A DNA stretch of 34,721 nt, taken from assembly GCA_036277635.1 (NCBI GenBank), contig DASUMP010000078.1:1-34721 (forward strand), in the 5' to 3' direction. The stretch's first letter is position 1. Each line of letters opens with the position of its first letter. Source of the DNA: DASUMP01 sp036277635 (lineage in GTDB: Bacteria; Actinomycetota; Acidimicrobiia; IMCC26256; PALSA-610). A program made the translations under genes and the position numbers. Of the stretch, positions 8,488 through 17,020 are shown piece by piece. The notes under the pieces are model-generated. The model saw only the letters and a list, made by a program, of their open reading frames with translations. It had not been told where the DNA came from and searched no databases.

Positions 8488-9652
8488 GCAACGCGTGCAG
8501 GTGGTCGTTGCGGAACCGGCCGTCGGGGTCGACCTCGGCACACACGCGTCGGAAGTCGTCGAAGCGGGGGAGGGTCGCGGCGGCGTCGGCGCGGATCCAC
8601 GCGTGCACCTTGCCCCAGTGCGGACGGCCGTCGTAGCGGCGGAACACGCCCTCGCACGCCGCGAACAGCATGTCGTAGGGGCGCGCCGCGTCCTCGTGGA
8701 TCGAGATCGTCACCGTCGGGCGACCGTGGGCGGGGGAGCACCACACGTCGTCGGCCGCGAGCGTGCGGTACTCGACGGGCCATTGCACGTCGGGGAAGTC
8801 GCGCAACATGAGCGTGCGGATCTCGTCGAAGCACTCCGGCCCGCTGGACGCGGGGACCGAGTACTCCATCTCGTTGAACCGCAGGTCTCGCGCGCTCGGG
8901 AAGACCCGCCAGCTCTCGTCGATGCGCTCCCGCTTGAGGTCGGGGAGGGCGTCGGGAGCGGCGTCGGTGGCGTCGAGCGCCTTGTGCTCGCACAGGTCAC
9001 GCGCCGGGTACCAGAAGAACTCGTAGTGGCGAGTCGCGGCCACGCGCGCGTCGAGGTCGTCGAGTGCGCGCTCGCCGGCCTCGAACCAGATGCGCTCGTG
9101 CAAGTTGTACGCGGGAACGGCCTGGAGGGTCACCGCAGTGATCACACCGAGCGCACCGAGGGAGAGGCGCGCGGCTTCATAGACGTCGGGACGCTGCGCC
9201 GCGGAGCATTCGAGCACGTCGCCGTCGGCGGTGACGAGGCGCACCCCCACGACGGCGGTCGAGAGGTTCCCGAGCGTGGGGCCCGTGCCGTGGGTGCCGG
9301 TGCCGATCGCGCCGGTGATCGTCTGGGTGTCGACATCGCCCTGGTTGTGCAGCGCGAGGCCGGCGGCCCGCAACGGCGCGCCGAGCGCCGACAGCCGGGT
9401 CCCGCCGCGCACCGTCACCCGACCGGTGGCGCCGTCGATGTGCTCGACACCGGCGAGGCCGTGCAGGTCGAGCGCGACGCCGTCGGTCGCGCAGAGCGGC
9501 GTGAACGAGTGGCGCGAGCCGGCCGGTCGCAGCGTCAGTCCGTCGCGCGCCGCCGCGCGCACCGCGTCGACCACTTCCTCCTCGCTCGCCGCGGCCACCA
9601 CGTGCGCGGGTGTGCACCGCACGTTCCCCGACCAGTTCTCCCACGCAGCCAC
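8480..9652 (-). CDS. FAD-binding oxidoreductase, aldonolactone/L-gulonolactone oxidase-like
   Basis: A 390-residue VAO-fold flavoprotein. The N-terminal FAD domain contains RPAGSRHSF, where H48 is the likely covalent FAD attachment site, followed by ALDLHGLAGVEH and the pyrophosphate loop IGTGTHGTG. The C-terminal ALO domain ends with the diagnostic GRPHWGKVHAW segment. Relatives include D-arabinono-1,4-lactone oxidase, L-gulonolactone oxidase and alditol oxidase. The acceptor and substrate cannot be set from sequence. The start ATG 9652 is followed by a normal family N-terminus. It is divergent from the thioesterase gene (70-base gap) and its stop overlaps bcp tail to tail. Confidence 0.87.
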   Translation of the reverse strand: MAAWENWSGNVRCTPAHVVAAASEEEVVDAVRAAARDGLTLRPAGSRHSFTPLCATDGVALDLHGLAGVEHIDGATGRVTVRGGTRLSALGAPLRAAGLALHNQGDVDTQTITGAIGTGTHGTGPTLGNLSTAVVGVRLVTADGDVLECSAAQRPDVYEAARLSLGALGVITAVTLQAVPAYNLHERIWFEAGERALDDLDARVAATRHYEFFWYPARDLCEHKALDATDAAPDALPDLKRERIDESWRVFPSARDLRFNEMEYSVPASSGPECFDEIRTLMLRDFPDVQWPVEYRTLAADDVWCSPAHGRPTVTISIHEDAARPYDMLFAACEGVFRRYDGRPHWGKVHAWIRADAAATLPRFDDFRRVCAEVDPDGRFRNDHLHALLS

Positions 9653-9722
9653 GGGCGGATCCTAGGAGTCGAGTCGCGACGGCGAGCCACTACGGTCGCT
9701 CTCGAGTCCGAAGGGAGTACCG

Positions 9723-10184
9723 ATGACCGAGCGTGCCGAGCAGTTCCCGCCCCTGGCGCCCGAGGTACGCGCGCGTTGGGCGAACTTCGCGCAGTGGGAG
9801 ACGGTGTTCTTCCCGCAGTTCCTCGGCGTCGTCGTGGAGGAGCTCCGCGTCGACTATGCACGCATGCGCTTGCCGTTCCGCGCTGAGTTCCTGCAACCCG
9901 CGGGAGTCGTGCACGGCGGTGCGATCGCCACGCTCGTCGACACCGTGGTGGTCCCCGCCGTCGGCAGCGCGTACGACGGTCCCCGCCAGCTCTTCACGAT
10001 CGACATGCAGCTGCGGTACCTCGCGCCGATCGGACCCGAGGACGCGATCGCCGAAGGCTGGATCACGCGGCGGGGCCGCTCCATCGTCTACTGCGACGCG
10101 GAGGTCCGGGCTGCGTCGGGGGTGGTCGCGGCGACCGCCACGCTCGTCTACAAGGTGTCGTCGCGCCCTCTCGCAGTGGAGTGA
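9723..10184 (+). CDS. PaaI-family hotdog thioesterase
   Basis: A 153-residue single hotdog domain. The core PAGVVHGGAIATLVDT (about residues 59-74) is the PaaI-type active-site helix region; HGG and the following D are typical. The second half (YLAPIGPEDAIAEGWITRRGR) fits the strand pattern. Members hydrolyse acyl- or aryl-CoA thioesters. A GAAGGGAG Shine-Dalgarno stands at 9711-9718, just upstream of ATG 9723. The downstream DinB-like gene follows after 28 bases and may be co-transcribed. Specific acyl-CoA substrate is not predictable. Confidence 0.87.
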   Translation: MTERAEQFPPLAPEVRARWANFAQWETVFFPQFLGVVVEELRVDYARMRLPFRAEFLQPAGVVHGGAIATLVDTVVVPAVGSAYDGPRQLFTIDMQLRYLAPIGPEDAIAEGWITRRGRSIVYCDAEVRAASGVVAATATLVYKVSSRPLAVE

Positions 10185-10212
10185 TCCGAGCGGGGCGCGG
10201 CAGACTCCGGTG

Positions 10213-10719
10213 ATGGACGATCCTCGCGTCGATCCCGACGTCGCCGCCGACGAGCGCACGACGCTCACGCAGTTCCTCGACTGGTACCGCCTCACCATCG
10301 AGGTGAAGGTCGCCGGCCTCACCGAGGAGCAGAGCCGGTTCGCTCCGGGTCCCAGTGCGACCAGCCCCATCGGCCTCGTCCGTCACCTGGCCGAAGTCGA
10401 ACGGGGATGGTTCCGGCGGCGTTTCGCGGGCGAAGACATCGAGTACCGGTGGTTCAGCGACGACGACCCCGACGGCGACTTCCACGTCGGGCCCGACGAC
10501 ACGCTCGCCGACGCGCTCGCGATCTACCGCGAGGAATGCGCGCACTCCCGCGAGATCACCGCCGGCAGCGCGCTCGACGACCTCGCACGCGTGGCGATGC
10601 GCACCGGAGCGCACGTGAGCCTGCGCTGGATCCTCGTGCACATGATCGAAGAGACCGCGCGGCACGCCGGCCACCTCGACATCTTGCGCGAACAGCTCGA
10701 CGGTGCGGTGGGGGACTGA
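10213..10719 (+). CDS. DinB-like / DUF664 four-helix protein
   Basis: A 168-residue protein of the DinB/YfiT-like putative metalloenzyme superfamily. Histidines are at the expected places: H58 (LVRHLAEVERGWFRR) and the C-terminal EETARHAGHLDILRE (H151/H154). This C-terminal signature is typical of DUF664 proteins. Some relatives are mycothiol- or bacillithiol-dependent S-transferases; most are uncharacterised. The start is ATG 10213. A longer frame opening at 9733 in the same phase is antisense-like padding inside the thioesterase gene and was discarded. It converges on the YceI gene 12 bases away. Confidence 0.8.
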   Translation: MDDPRVDPDVAADERTTLTQFLDWYRLTIEVKVAGLTEEQSRFAPGPSATSPIGLVRHLAEVERGWFRRRFAGEDIEYRWFSDDDPDGDFHVGPDDTLADALAIYREECAHSREITAGSALDDLARVAMRTGAHVSLRWILVHMIEETARHAGHLDILREQLDGAVGD

Positions 10720-10731
10720 CGCCGCCGACGG

Positions 10732-11424
10732 TCACGCCCGCGCGAACGTCAGCTGCAGCTCGAGCACGCCGTCTTCGGCGACGGTCACGAACGGGATCGA
10801 GATGCGCTCGATGTCGTAGTCGGCGAGCACGATCGGCAGGCTTCCCGACACGTCGATCGTGTCGCCGTTCCAGCGGGCTTCGACCGCGATCTGCACCTCG
10901 CGCGCGACGCCGTGGAGCTCGAGCTCGCCGGTCGCGGTCGCGGCCACGACGGCGCCGAGCTCGGGCGGTCCACCGAGATCGATGGGTTCGGTGAGCCGGA
11001 ACGAGGCGGTGGGGAACGCAGTGGTCTCGAGCCCGCGGTCCCGGATGAAGCCGTCGCGGCGACTCGCGTCGCTCTCGAGCGCGGTCGTGTCGGCCTCGAT
11101 GTCGACCGCGGTCACCTCGGTCCCGGTCACCACGAGCGACCCCGACACGACCGCGGTGCGGCCGACCGCGGTGCTCGTGATGGTGTCGCCCGCGAACTGC
11201 TCTTCGATCCGGTAGCCGACGAACACGTCGTCACCCGTCTGCACCGTCCACGTGCCGTCGGGGGACTGGGGTTCGGCGTCGTCGCTGGTCGTCGCGACGG
11301 TGCGGTCGGGGAGCGCAGCTTCCGGTGGTGCGTCGTCGCGTAGGACGAACCACCAGAACGCCCCGGCCAACGCGGCGAGGAGCACGACGAGGACGATGAC
11401 GACCTTGGCCAGACGGCGCTTCAC
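10732..11424 (-). CDS. YceI-family protein with N-terminal membrane anchor
   Basis: A 230-residue protein starting with a positively charged stretch and one hydrophobic helix (about residues 8-28), then a low-complexity linker and a YceI lipocalin-like domain from about residue 55 to the end. YceI proteins bind polyisoprenoids or other lipids; here the domain would face outside the membrane. GTG 11424 is chosen because it overlaps the TGA of the upstream RES gene (GTGA) and gives a sensible N-terminus. The coupling to a toxin-antitoxin-like pair is unusual and may simply reflect compact gene packing. Confidence 0.82.
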   Translation of the reverse strand: MKRRLAKVVIVLVVLLAALAGAFWWFVLRDDAPPEAALPDRTVATTSDDAEPQSPDGTWTVQTGDDVFVGYRIEEQFAGDTITSTAVGRTAVVSGSLVVTGTEVTAVDIEADTTALESDASRRDGFIRDRGLETTAFPTASFRLTEPIDLGGPPELGAVVAATATGELELHGVAREVQIAVEARWNGDTIDVSGSLPIVLADYDIERISIPFVTVAEDGVLELQLTFARA

Positions 11425-12059
11425 GGCTCGGGACGGTAGACGTCGAGGGACGCCAACGTGGGGCGGGGCAGGACACGGATGCCCGTCGCCGACTCGAGCT
11501 CGGCGAGGATCGCGGCGGGAGGGAGGACGCGGCCCCGCCGCCACTTCCGTTCGCCCGCGGCGTCGAACAGCGCGACACCTTCAGGGCGACCCTCGGGATC
11601 GTGACGGACCGCGTGCCGGATGCCTGCGAAGTCGGCGCCGGCGAGTGCCCGCGCCCATGCGCGCGGCAGCGCGTACGGAACGATCGTGGTCAGCTCGGCG
11701 GTCACGCCGAACGCCGCGGCGCGCCGGGAAACGGCATCGGCGAGTCGCACGCGGCGGGGGAGGCGCAGCTCTCGCACGTCGCGGTCCTCCAGTGCCTCTG
11801 TGCTGATCGCGCGCGTCTGCGCGAGCTCGGGGCCGAGCAGCTCGAGGAGCGCGGCGACCGGTGTCGTCGCGAGGTAGCAGGTGCCACTCGGTGGTTCGAG
11901 GTCGAAGCGACCGGTGCCGTCGCTCGAGAACCACCACGGACCCTGCCCCCGGCGCACGACGCGAAAGACGGGTGTGGCGGGATCCAGGTGCCGCCGCGGG
12001 AACCCGGCGAGCGCGCGCGGTTCGGGCGGCGATCGCAACGAGACGCGCGCGCGGCTCAC
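11421..12059 (-). CDS. RES-domain protein (MbcT-like toxin candidate)
   Basis: A 212-residue protein with a RES domain: VFRVVRRG with R33, GRFDLEPPSGTCYLA with R51 and Y62, and an AALLELLGPE helix with E73. These match the conserved Arg/Tyr/Glu positions of the RES family. Characterised RES toxins (MbcT of Mycobacterium tuberculosis, and Pseudomonas Res) deplete NAD+, MbcT by phosphorolysis. The start GTG 12059 overlaps the TGA of the upstream antitoxin-like gene by 4 bases, the usual antitoxin-toxin arrangement. It is somewhat longer than the minimal RES domain. Toxicity is inference from family and context. Confidence 0.78.
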   Translation of the reverse strand: MSRARVSLRSPPEPRALAGFPRRHLDPATPVFRVVRRGQGPWWFSSDGTGRFDLEPPSGTCYLATTPVAALLELLGPELAQTRAISTEALEDRDVRELRLPRRVRLADAVSRRAAAFGVTAELTTIVPYALPRAWARALAGADFAGIRHAVRHDPEGRPEGVALFDAAGERKWRRGRVLPPAAILAELESATGIRVLPRPTLASLDVYRPEP

Positions 12060-12592
12060 CGGGTCAGGCGCGCGGCCGCGGACCGCAGCAACGACACCAC
12101 GGTGTCGACCGGACGGCCGGCGGCCAACCAGCCGATCGCCGTCGCGCCGTCGAGCGCTCGCTGCGGGGCCACGAGGAGCGCCGCGGCCGTCCAGTCGTCG
12201 ATCCCGTCGAGCGCTTGCCACGCGTCGGCCACTCCGGGGAGCACCTCGCGGTCACCGAACTGGAACAGCGGGTACACCCACTCGTCGTCGGCGGTGCGCA
12301 GGGCGACCACGGTGCGGCGTGCCCGCCGCTCGGCGAGGGCCTGCCGCGTGATCCCGCCGAGAACCGTCGTGGCACCGCGGGTCGCGTAGAAGGGACCGAG
12401 CACGTCGTTCCATGCCGACGCCTCGGGGACGAGCGCCAGCATCCTGCGGGCGAGGGCACGAGGATCGCCGAGCTGGTCGAGGGACCCTCGGGCACTGACG
12501 TGCTCCCGAACCACCACCTCGAGCTCACGCTCGATCGCCGCGGTCACCTGCTGCACGAACCGTTCCGGGGTGGCCGTCGCACGCGGACTCAT
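12056..12592 (-). CDS. Xre/MbcA/ParS-like antitoxin candidate
   Basis: A 178-residue protein whose C-terminal 45 residues fit the toxin-binding domain of Xre/MbcA/ParS antitoxins: APQRALDGATAIGWLAAGRP, then a terminal helix. The middle segment (GGITRQALAERRARR followed by WVYPLFQF) resembles the DNA-binding and following region of actinobacterial homologues. Its role would be to bind and neutralise the RES protein encoded directly downstream, and perhaps to autorepress. ATG 12592 gives a normal start. No strong operator palindrome was seen in the 86 bases upstream. Confidence 0.7.
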   Translation of the reverse strand: MSPRATATPERFVQQVTAAIERELEVVVREHVSARGSLDQLGDPRALARRMLALVPEASAWNDVLGPFYATRGATTVLGGITRQALAERRARRTVVALRTADDEWVYPLFQFGDREVLPGVADAWQALDGIDDWTAAALLVAPQRALDGATAIGWLAAGRPVDTVVSLLRSAAARLTR

Positions 12593-12678
12593 GGAGCCAG
12601 GGTACGACCCGCGGCTCGGAAGGTCAAGGCGTCAGGGCAGGGTCGTCAGGGGAAGGGCGTCAAGGGCACAACGCCGAG

Positions 12679-13176
12679 TCACTCGGCGGGGAGCTCGCTG
12701 CGGCCGTCGGTTGCCCACCAGCTCGCGGTCATGCGAAGGCCTTCCACCGACGCGCGCGGCTGGATCTCTTCGTAGACGCGCCGGTAGCTGGTGCGCTGGA
12801 TGCGCCAGACGCCGTCGAGGCGCACGTACTCGTCGGTGTAGAAGGACGCGCCCCGGATCGTGATCTCCCACTTGCTCTCGATCACGACGTCGTCGAGCGC
12901 CCACACCCCGGTGGCGTGGTCGGCGTCGACCAGGACGAGCTCGGGGTGGTGCATCTTGTGACTCGAGTGGAACGTCTCTTCACCCATCGACCGCCGAAGG
13001 AACTCGACGATCGCACCTCGCCCTTCGAAGCTGTACTGGCCGCCGCTGTACTCGGCGATCGCGTCGGGGGTGAAGCACTCCACGATCTCGTCCCAGAGCT
13101 TCAGGTCGAGGCACCGGGCGTAGCGGTACTTCAGCATCTTGATCTGCTCGAGCTCGACGAGATCCTCGGGCGTCAT
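12679..13176 (-). CDS. SnoaL-like / NTF2-fold protein
   Basis: A 165-residue cone-fold protein opening with ELEQIKMLKYRYARCLDLK, then CFTPDAIAEY and GRGAIVEFLRRSM, the usual order of a SnoaL-like polyketide-cyclase/dehydratase domain. His pairs (SSHKMHHPEL) line the expected pocket. The family includes dehydratases and isomerases as well as proteins without known catalysis. ATG 13176 has a GAGGAG Shine-Dalgarno 7-8 bases upstream; an upstream in-frame start at 13248 would add a basic tail atypical of the family. It stands alone between the toxin-antitoxin pair and a small zinc protein. Confidence 0.83.
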   Translation of the reverse strand: MTPEDLVELEQIKMLKYRYARCLDLKLWDEIVECFTPDAIAEYSGGQYSFEGRGAIVEFLRRSMGEETFHSSHKMHHPELVLVDADHATGVWALDDVVIESKWEITIRGASFYTDEYVRLDGVWRIQRTSYRRVYEEIQPRASVEGLRMTASWWATDGRSELPAE

Positions 13177-13292
13177 CGCAGCGGCTCCTCGGGGTCGGGG
13201 AGGCGAGCGTACGTGCCGTCGGGATCGACTCCCCGACGTACTTGACATAACGAGGATTCCCGGCGTTCGCTCGGCGAGCGGGACGGCAGCGC

Positions 13293-13640
13293 TCAGCCGG
13301 CGTCCACGACGTCACGCGCCGCTCCGAGCAGCCACGCGAGCGCCTCCCGCACCTCGACTTCCGACGGCGCTTCCCCGAGATCCCGCTCCACATCGTCGAC
13401 GGCGCACGCCAGCGCGTACACGGCGTCACGCGTGCGCTCGAGCTGCTCGCGGGTCACGACGAGCTCGTGTTCACCCAGGCCGAGCTCGGCGTGCCGTCGC
13501 CGGGCCTCGAACGCACGCTGGCGACACGAGCGCCGGCAGTACCGACGCGGCCGCCCCGTTCCGGCGCGCCGGAAGGTGCGCCCGCACCACGCACACCGCG
13601 CCGGTTCGGCTGGGACCGGTGTCTCCCCGAGATACGTCAC
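13293..13640 (-). CDS. Small CxxC/CxxxC zinc-binding protein
   Basis: A 115-residue protein of unknown function. Four cysteines, C16 and C19 (CAWCG) and C35 and C39 (CRRSC), with very basic surroundings (GRPRRYCRRSCRQRAFEARRR), suggest a small zinc finger able to touch nucleic acid. The C-terminal half is predicted helical and acidic. GTG 13640 gives a compact start; no Shine-Dalgarno is visible, so a leaderless message is possible. An upstream frame reaching 13823 lies antisense inside the peptidase region and lacks family character. Confidence 0.65.
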   Translation of the reverse strand: MTYLGETPVPAEPARCAWCGRTFRRAGTGRPRRYCRRSCRQRAFEARRRHAELGLGEHELVVTREQLERTRDAVYALACAVDDVERDLGEAPSEVEVREALAWLLGAARDVVDAG

Positions 13641-13680
13641 TGTGACGAATCTACGTGGTGGAGCACCTCGACCGGGTGGA

Positions 13681-15462
13681 TCAGAGGCGGCCGGCGTCGC
13701 GCGCGGCCTGCTCGGTCTCGACCAGACGGCGCTCGACGAGATCGAGACCCCGGTCCCAGAAGGCGGGATCAGCGAGGTCGACGCCGACGAGGCGGCCGAG
13801 CTCCTCGGGCGGCATCGAGCCACCGCGCCGCAGCAGCTCGAGGTACTGCGGCACGAAGTCGGGGCCCTGCGCCTCGTACTCCGCGTAGACCGACAGCGCG
13901 AGCAGCTGCCCGAACGCGTACGCGTAGACGTAGCCGGGCGTCGCGATGAAGTGCGGGATGTACGACCACCACGACCGGTAGCCGTCGGTGATCTCGACCG
14001 CGTCGCCGAGCATCGCCTGTTGGGACGCGGTCCAGAGCTCGCCGAACCGCTCCACCGACAGCTCCCCCACCTCGCGACGCTCGGTGTGCACCGCGTCTTC
14101 GAAGCGGTTCATCGCGATCTGGCGGAACACGGTCGCGATCTGGTCTTCGAGATTCGACGCGAGCAACGCCAGCCGTTCTGCGGGATCGGTCGTGACGCCG
14201 AGCAGGCGACCGAACGTGAGCGTCTCGCCGAAGACGGACGCGGTCTCCGCCAACGTGAGCGGCGTCGACTGGTGGAACACGCCCTGCTCGCGCGCGAGGT
14301 ACGCGTGCGCCCCGTGCCCGAGCTCGTGGGCGAGGGTCAGCACGTCGCGTCGGGTCGCGGTCCAGTTCAGGAGGAGGTACGGATGGTGCGACGGCACCGT
14401 GTACGCGCAGAACGCGCCCGGGCGCTTCCCCGGGCGCACCGGCGCGTCGATCCACGCGTCGGCGAAGAAGAGCTCGACGACGTCGGCGAGGTCGGGTGAG
14501 AAGGCTCGGTACGACTCGGCGACGAGCGCGCGGGCATCGTCCCATCCGACCGCGTCTTCGCTCTCGGCGACGGACGCGTTGCGGTCGTAGTCGGCGAGCC
14601 GGTCGAGACCGAGCAAGCGCGCCTTGATCGCGTACCACCGCTGCGGGATCGAGTACCGGCCCTGCACGGCTTCGATCAGCGCGCGCACCGACTCGTCGCT
14701 CGCCTCGTTGTCGAGGTTGCGGCTCGAGATCCACGTCGCGTGGCGACGGAGGCGGTCGTCGGTCGCCTTGTCGGCGAGCAGCGTGTTGAACACGTACGCG
14801 CGAGTGCGCAAGCCCGGCGCGAGCCCGGCGGTGACCGCCTCGGCCGCGGCGCGGCGTTCGGCGCGGTCGGGTGTGTGCAGGCGCGAAAGGCCGGCCTCCA
14901 ACGAGACACGCGCACCGTCGAGGTCGAGCTCGATGCTGGAGACGAGCTCTTCGAAGAGGCGTTCCCACGCGCCGCGCCCGGTCACCGACTTCTCCGCGAG
15001 CACGACCTCTTCCGCTTCGCTCAGGAGGTGCGGGCGGTACCGGCGCAACGATCGCAAGTAGTGGCGGGCGTCGTCGAGACGCGCGTCGCTGAGCAGCGTC
15101 TCGACGCGCTCGTCGTCGAGGGCGGCCCACTCCAGCTCGAAGAACACCAGACGGGTCGAGATCGCGATCGATCGCTCCTCGACGCGCTGCATGAGCGCGC
15201 CCCGGCTCGGGTCGGCGGTGTCGATGCTGAACGCGAGTCCGGCGTAGTTGCCAGCGCGACCCATGAGGTCGCGCAGCTCGGCGAACCCTGCGACCAGCCC
15301 GACGAGGCCGTCGGCGTCGAGATCGGCGATGCGGCCGCGGTAGGTGCTCAGGTGGTCGGTGAGCGCGTCCGCGCGATCGAGCAGCGCCTTCACGCCGGCT
15401 TCGCCGGGCTCGGGCAGGAGCGGTTCGAGGTCCCAGCTGATGTCGGGGTCGAGCGTCGTCAT
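13681..15462 (-). CDS. pepF: M3-family oligoendopeptidase F-like metallopeptidase
   Basis: A 593-residue zinc metallopeptidase. The HELGHGAH motif starts at H379 (zinc ligands H379 and H383, catalytic E380). The third ligand is expected in the TPLTLAETASVFGE segment shortly after. The N-terminus (ISWDLEPLLPE) and the C-terminal IPHFIATPGYVYAYAFGQLLAL region match PepF/M3B enzymes, which degrade oligopeptides in the cytosol. ATG 15462 was chosen because it places the family N-terminus at once; 12 further codons are open upstream. It follows the NUDIX gene stop by 10 bases. Confidence 0.9.
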   Translation of the reverse strand: MTTLDPDISWDLEPLLPEPGEAGVKALLDRADALTDHLSTYRGRIADLDADGLVGLVAGFAELRDLMGRAGNYAGLAFSIDTADPSRGALMQRVEERSIAISTRLVFFELEWAALDDERVETLLSDARLDDARHYLRSLRRYRPHLLSEAEEVVLAEKSVTGRGAWERLFEELVSSIELDLDGARVSLEAGLSRLHTPDRAERRAAAEAVTAGLAPGLRTRAYVFNTLLADKATDDRLRRHATWISSRNLDNEASDESVRALIEAVQGRYSIPQRWYAIKARLLGLDRLADYDRNASVAESEDAVGWDDARALVAESYRAFSPDLADVVELFFADAWIDAPVRPGKRPGAFCAYTVPSHHPYLLLNWTATRRDVLTLAHELGHGAHAYLAREQGVFHQSTPLTLAETASVFGETLTFGRLLGVTTDPAERLALLASNLEDQIATVFRQIAMNRFEDAVHTERREVGELSVERFGELWTASQQAMLGDAVEITDGYRSWWSYIPHFIATPGYVYAYAFGQLLALSVYAEYEAQGPDFVPQYLELLRRGGSMPPEELGRLVGVDLADPAFWDRGLDLVERRLVETEQAARDAGRL

Positions 15463-15472
15463 CGCGGCGACG

Positions 15473-15916
15473 CTACCCCGGCACCGGGATCCCGACACCG
15501 GCCAGGAACTGGGCGAGGCCGTCGACGAGCGGGTAGGTCCCGAGATCGGTGATCGCGACGAACCGGGCGTCGCGCGCGTCGTCGTCCGCCACGGGCGCTG
15601 CGCCCTCGTCGAGGGCCGTCGCGAAGAAATCGAGGATCACGTAGTGGTGCGGGAACGGGTCGGTCCCGATCCGTTCGGTCCAGCCCGCGAAGCCGTCGAC
15701 CGCGACCTCGAGGCCGGTCTCCTCGCGCACCTCGCGCACCACGGCGTCGGTGAGCCGCTCCCCCACCCCGATCCGACCGCCGGGCACGGACCAGCGGCCG
15801 GTCCCCGGTCCCCGGCCGCGCTGCACGAGCAGCAACGCGTCGCCCCGCCGCACGATCGCACCGACGGCGACCTCGATCCGTCGGTCGTCGGCGTCGGTAC
15901 CGTCGACGTCGGTCAC
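15473..15916 (-). CDS. NUDIX hydrolase
   Basis: A 147-residue NUDIX protein. The NUDIX box is intact: GGRIGVGERL, a seven-residue spacer, then REVREETGLEV, matching GX5EX7REUXEEXGU. Such enzymes hydrolyse nucleoside diphosphates linked to other groups with a divalent cation. The strand WSVPGG before the box is typical; substrate is not predictable. GTG 15916 overlaps the TGA of the upstream GNAT gene (GTGA), fixing the start and implying coupling. Confidence 0.9.
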   Translation of the reverse strand: MTDVDGTDADDRRIEVAVGAIVRRGDALLLVQRGRGPGTGRWSVPGGRIGVGERLTDAVVREVREETGLEVAVDGFAGWTERIGTDPFPHHYVILDFFATALDEGAAPVADDDARDARFVAITDLGTYPLVDGLAQFLAGVGIPVPG

Positions 15917-16395
15917 GGGCGCTCGGTGCGGTCGAGCGGGTGGTGCATCACGAGGAGTCGCGCGGTGAACCCGGCACCCTCGAAGAAGTTCTTCGTCGCC
16001 CGGTGACCGGGGAGCGCGGCGGCGTCGATCCCGATGCAGCCCCGCTCGTCGCAGTGCCGCACCAGCTCGGCGAGCATCCGCTCGCCCACCCCGACGGCGC
16101 GCGCTTCGGGCTCCACGAACAGCTCGGTGATCCTCCCGAGGCGACGCCCGTCGCGCAACGTCTCGACGACGACGATCCCGAAGCCGACGGGGACGTCGTC
16201 GATCGTCCCGACGACGACGCGAACGTCGTCGCGTTGCAGCAGTGCCCGCACGCCGTCGGCGAGTGGTTCGGGACGGGCGTCCCGCGCCGCCCACACCTCA
16301 CCGCCGCGCATCGGTGCGAGCTCGTCGACGAGGAGACGGGCGAGGACCGTCAGCCGCTCGACATCGTCGACCCGTGCGGCGCGCGCGTCCTCCAC
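15913..16395 (-). CDS. GNAT-family N-acetyltransferase
   Basis: A 160-residue acetyltransferase. Motif A is clear: ITELFVEPEARAVGVGERML, with the acetyl-CoA pyrophosphate-binding pattern RxxGxGxxL in the form ARAVGVGERML. Motif B (ATKNFFEGAGFTA) follows. The substrate may be an amino group of a small molecule or protein. GTG 16395 begins 1 base after the upstream stop; the frame opens further upstream but that part overlaps the next gene. It is coupled to the NUDIX gene downstream. Confidence 0.87.
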   Translation of the reverse strand: MEDARAARVDDVERLTVLARLLVDELAPMRGGEVWAARDARPEPLADGVRALLQRDDVRVVVGTIDDVPVGFGIVVVETLRDGRRLGRITELFVEPEARAVGVGERMLAELVRHCDERGCIGIDAAALPGHRATKNFFEGAGFTARLLVMHHPLDRTERP

Positions 16396-16396
16396 C

Positions 16397-17020
16397 TCAG
16401 CTCGCGAGCTGGTCGATCTTGCCGAGGATCGTGCGCCGCTTCCGGTGCTCGGCCTCGTAGGCACGTACCGCCGCGAGCTCGTCGGCCGACAGCCCCGCGA
16501 GCCGCTCGACCACCTGCGAGGCCGACAGCTCGTCGTAGCCGGGGATCGGCAGGTCGTCACTCGCGCTGACATCGCGCGCGTCGGGTGGGTCGGACGCGAT
16601 GCGCGGCGGCGCCACCGGCGGCGGGCTCGGTGCTGCGCTGGCGACCCGCGCGTCGGGGGCGGGCGCGTGTCGGGGCGGCGGGGTCGGCGGCGCGGGCGCA
16701 CCCCCCGGCGTCGGGACGAACGCCGCGACGGACGCGACGACCGTCTCGGCGCGGTCGCGCGCGGTGTCGAACTGGCCGCCGACCCGTCGGCGCAGCTCGG
16801 GCACGCCGAACGCCACCGCGATCTGGCCGATGCTGCGCGCGGTGGTCGCCGTCGAGTTCGCCTGCTGCTGGCGGCGGTCGATCTCGGCGCGTCCTCGTGC
16901 GACGAGCATGGCGACGACGCTGGGGGTGAAGTCGCGCAGGTAGAGCCCGAGCCCGAGAGGCGCGTAGACGGCCGTTTCGATCGCCTTGCCGAGCCGGTCG
17001 GTCGGTCCTTGGCCGGTCAT
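16397..17020 (-). CDS. Actinobacterial conserved protein with C-terminal YDELSASQVVERL domain
   Basis: A 207-residue protein of uncertain function. The N-terminal part (PLGLGLYLRDFTPSVV) is amphipathic and might lie at a membrane or lipid surface. A Pro/Ala-rich linker (about 120-160) separates it from a C-terminal helical domain beginning IPGYDELSASQVVERLAGLS and ending RRTILGKIDQLAS. I recall this ending from conserved actinobacterial proteins, some annotated as lipid-droplet-associated, but that link is tentative. ATG 17020 overlaps the lnt TGA (ATGA). Confidence 0.72.
   Translation of the reverse strand: MTGQGPTDRLGKAIETAVYAPLGLGLYLRDFTPSVVAMLVARGRAEIDRRQQQANSTATTARSIGQIAVAFGVPELRRRVGGQFDTARDRAETVVASVAAFVPTPGGAPAPPTPPPRHAPAPDARVASAAPSPPPVAPPRIASDPPDARDVSASDDLPIPGYDELSASQVVERLAGLSADELAAVRAYEAEHRKRRTILGKIDQLAS

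Noticed and set aside
13242..13247. TTGACA on the + strand
   Set aside because: No + strand gene follows and no -10 box lies 16-18 bases downstream, so it is probably chance.
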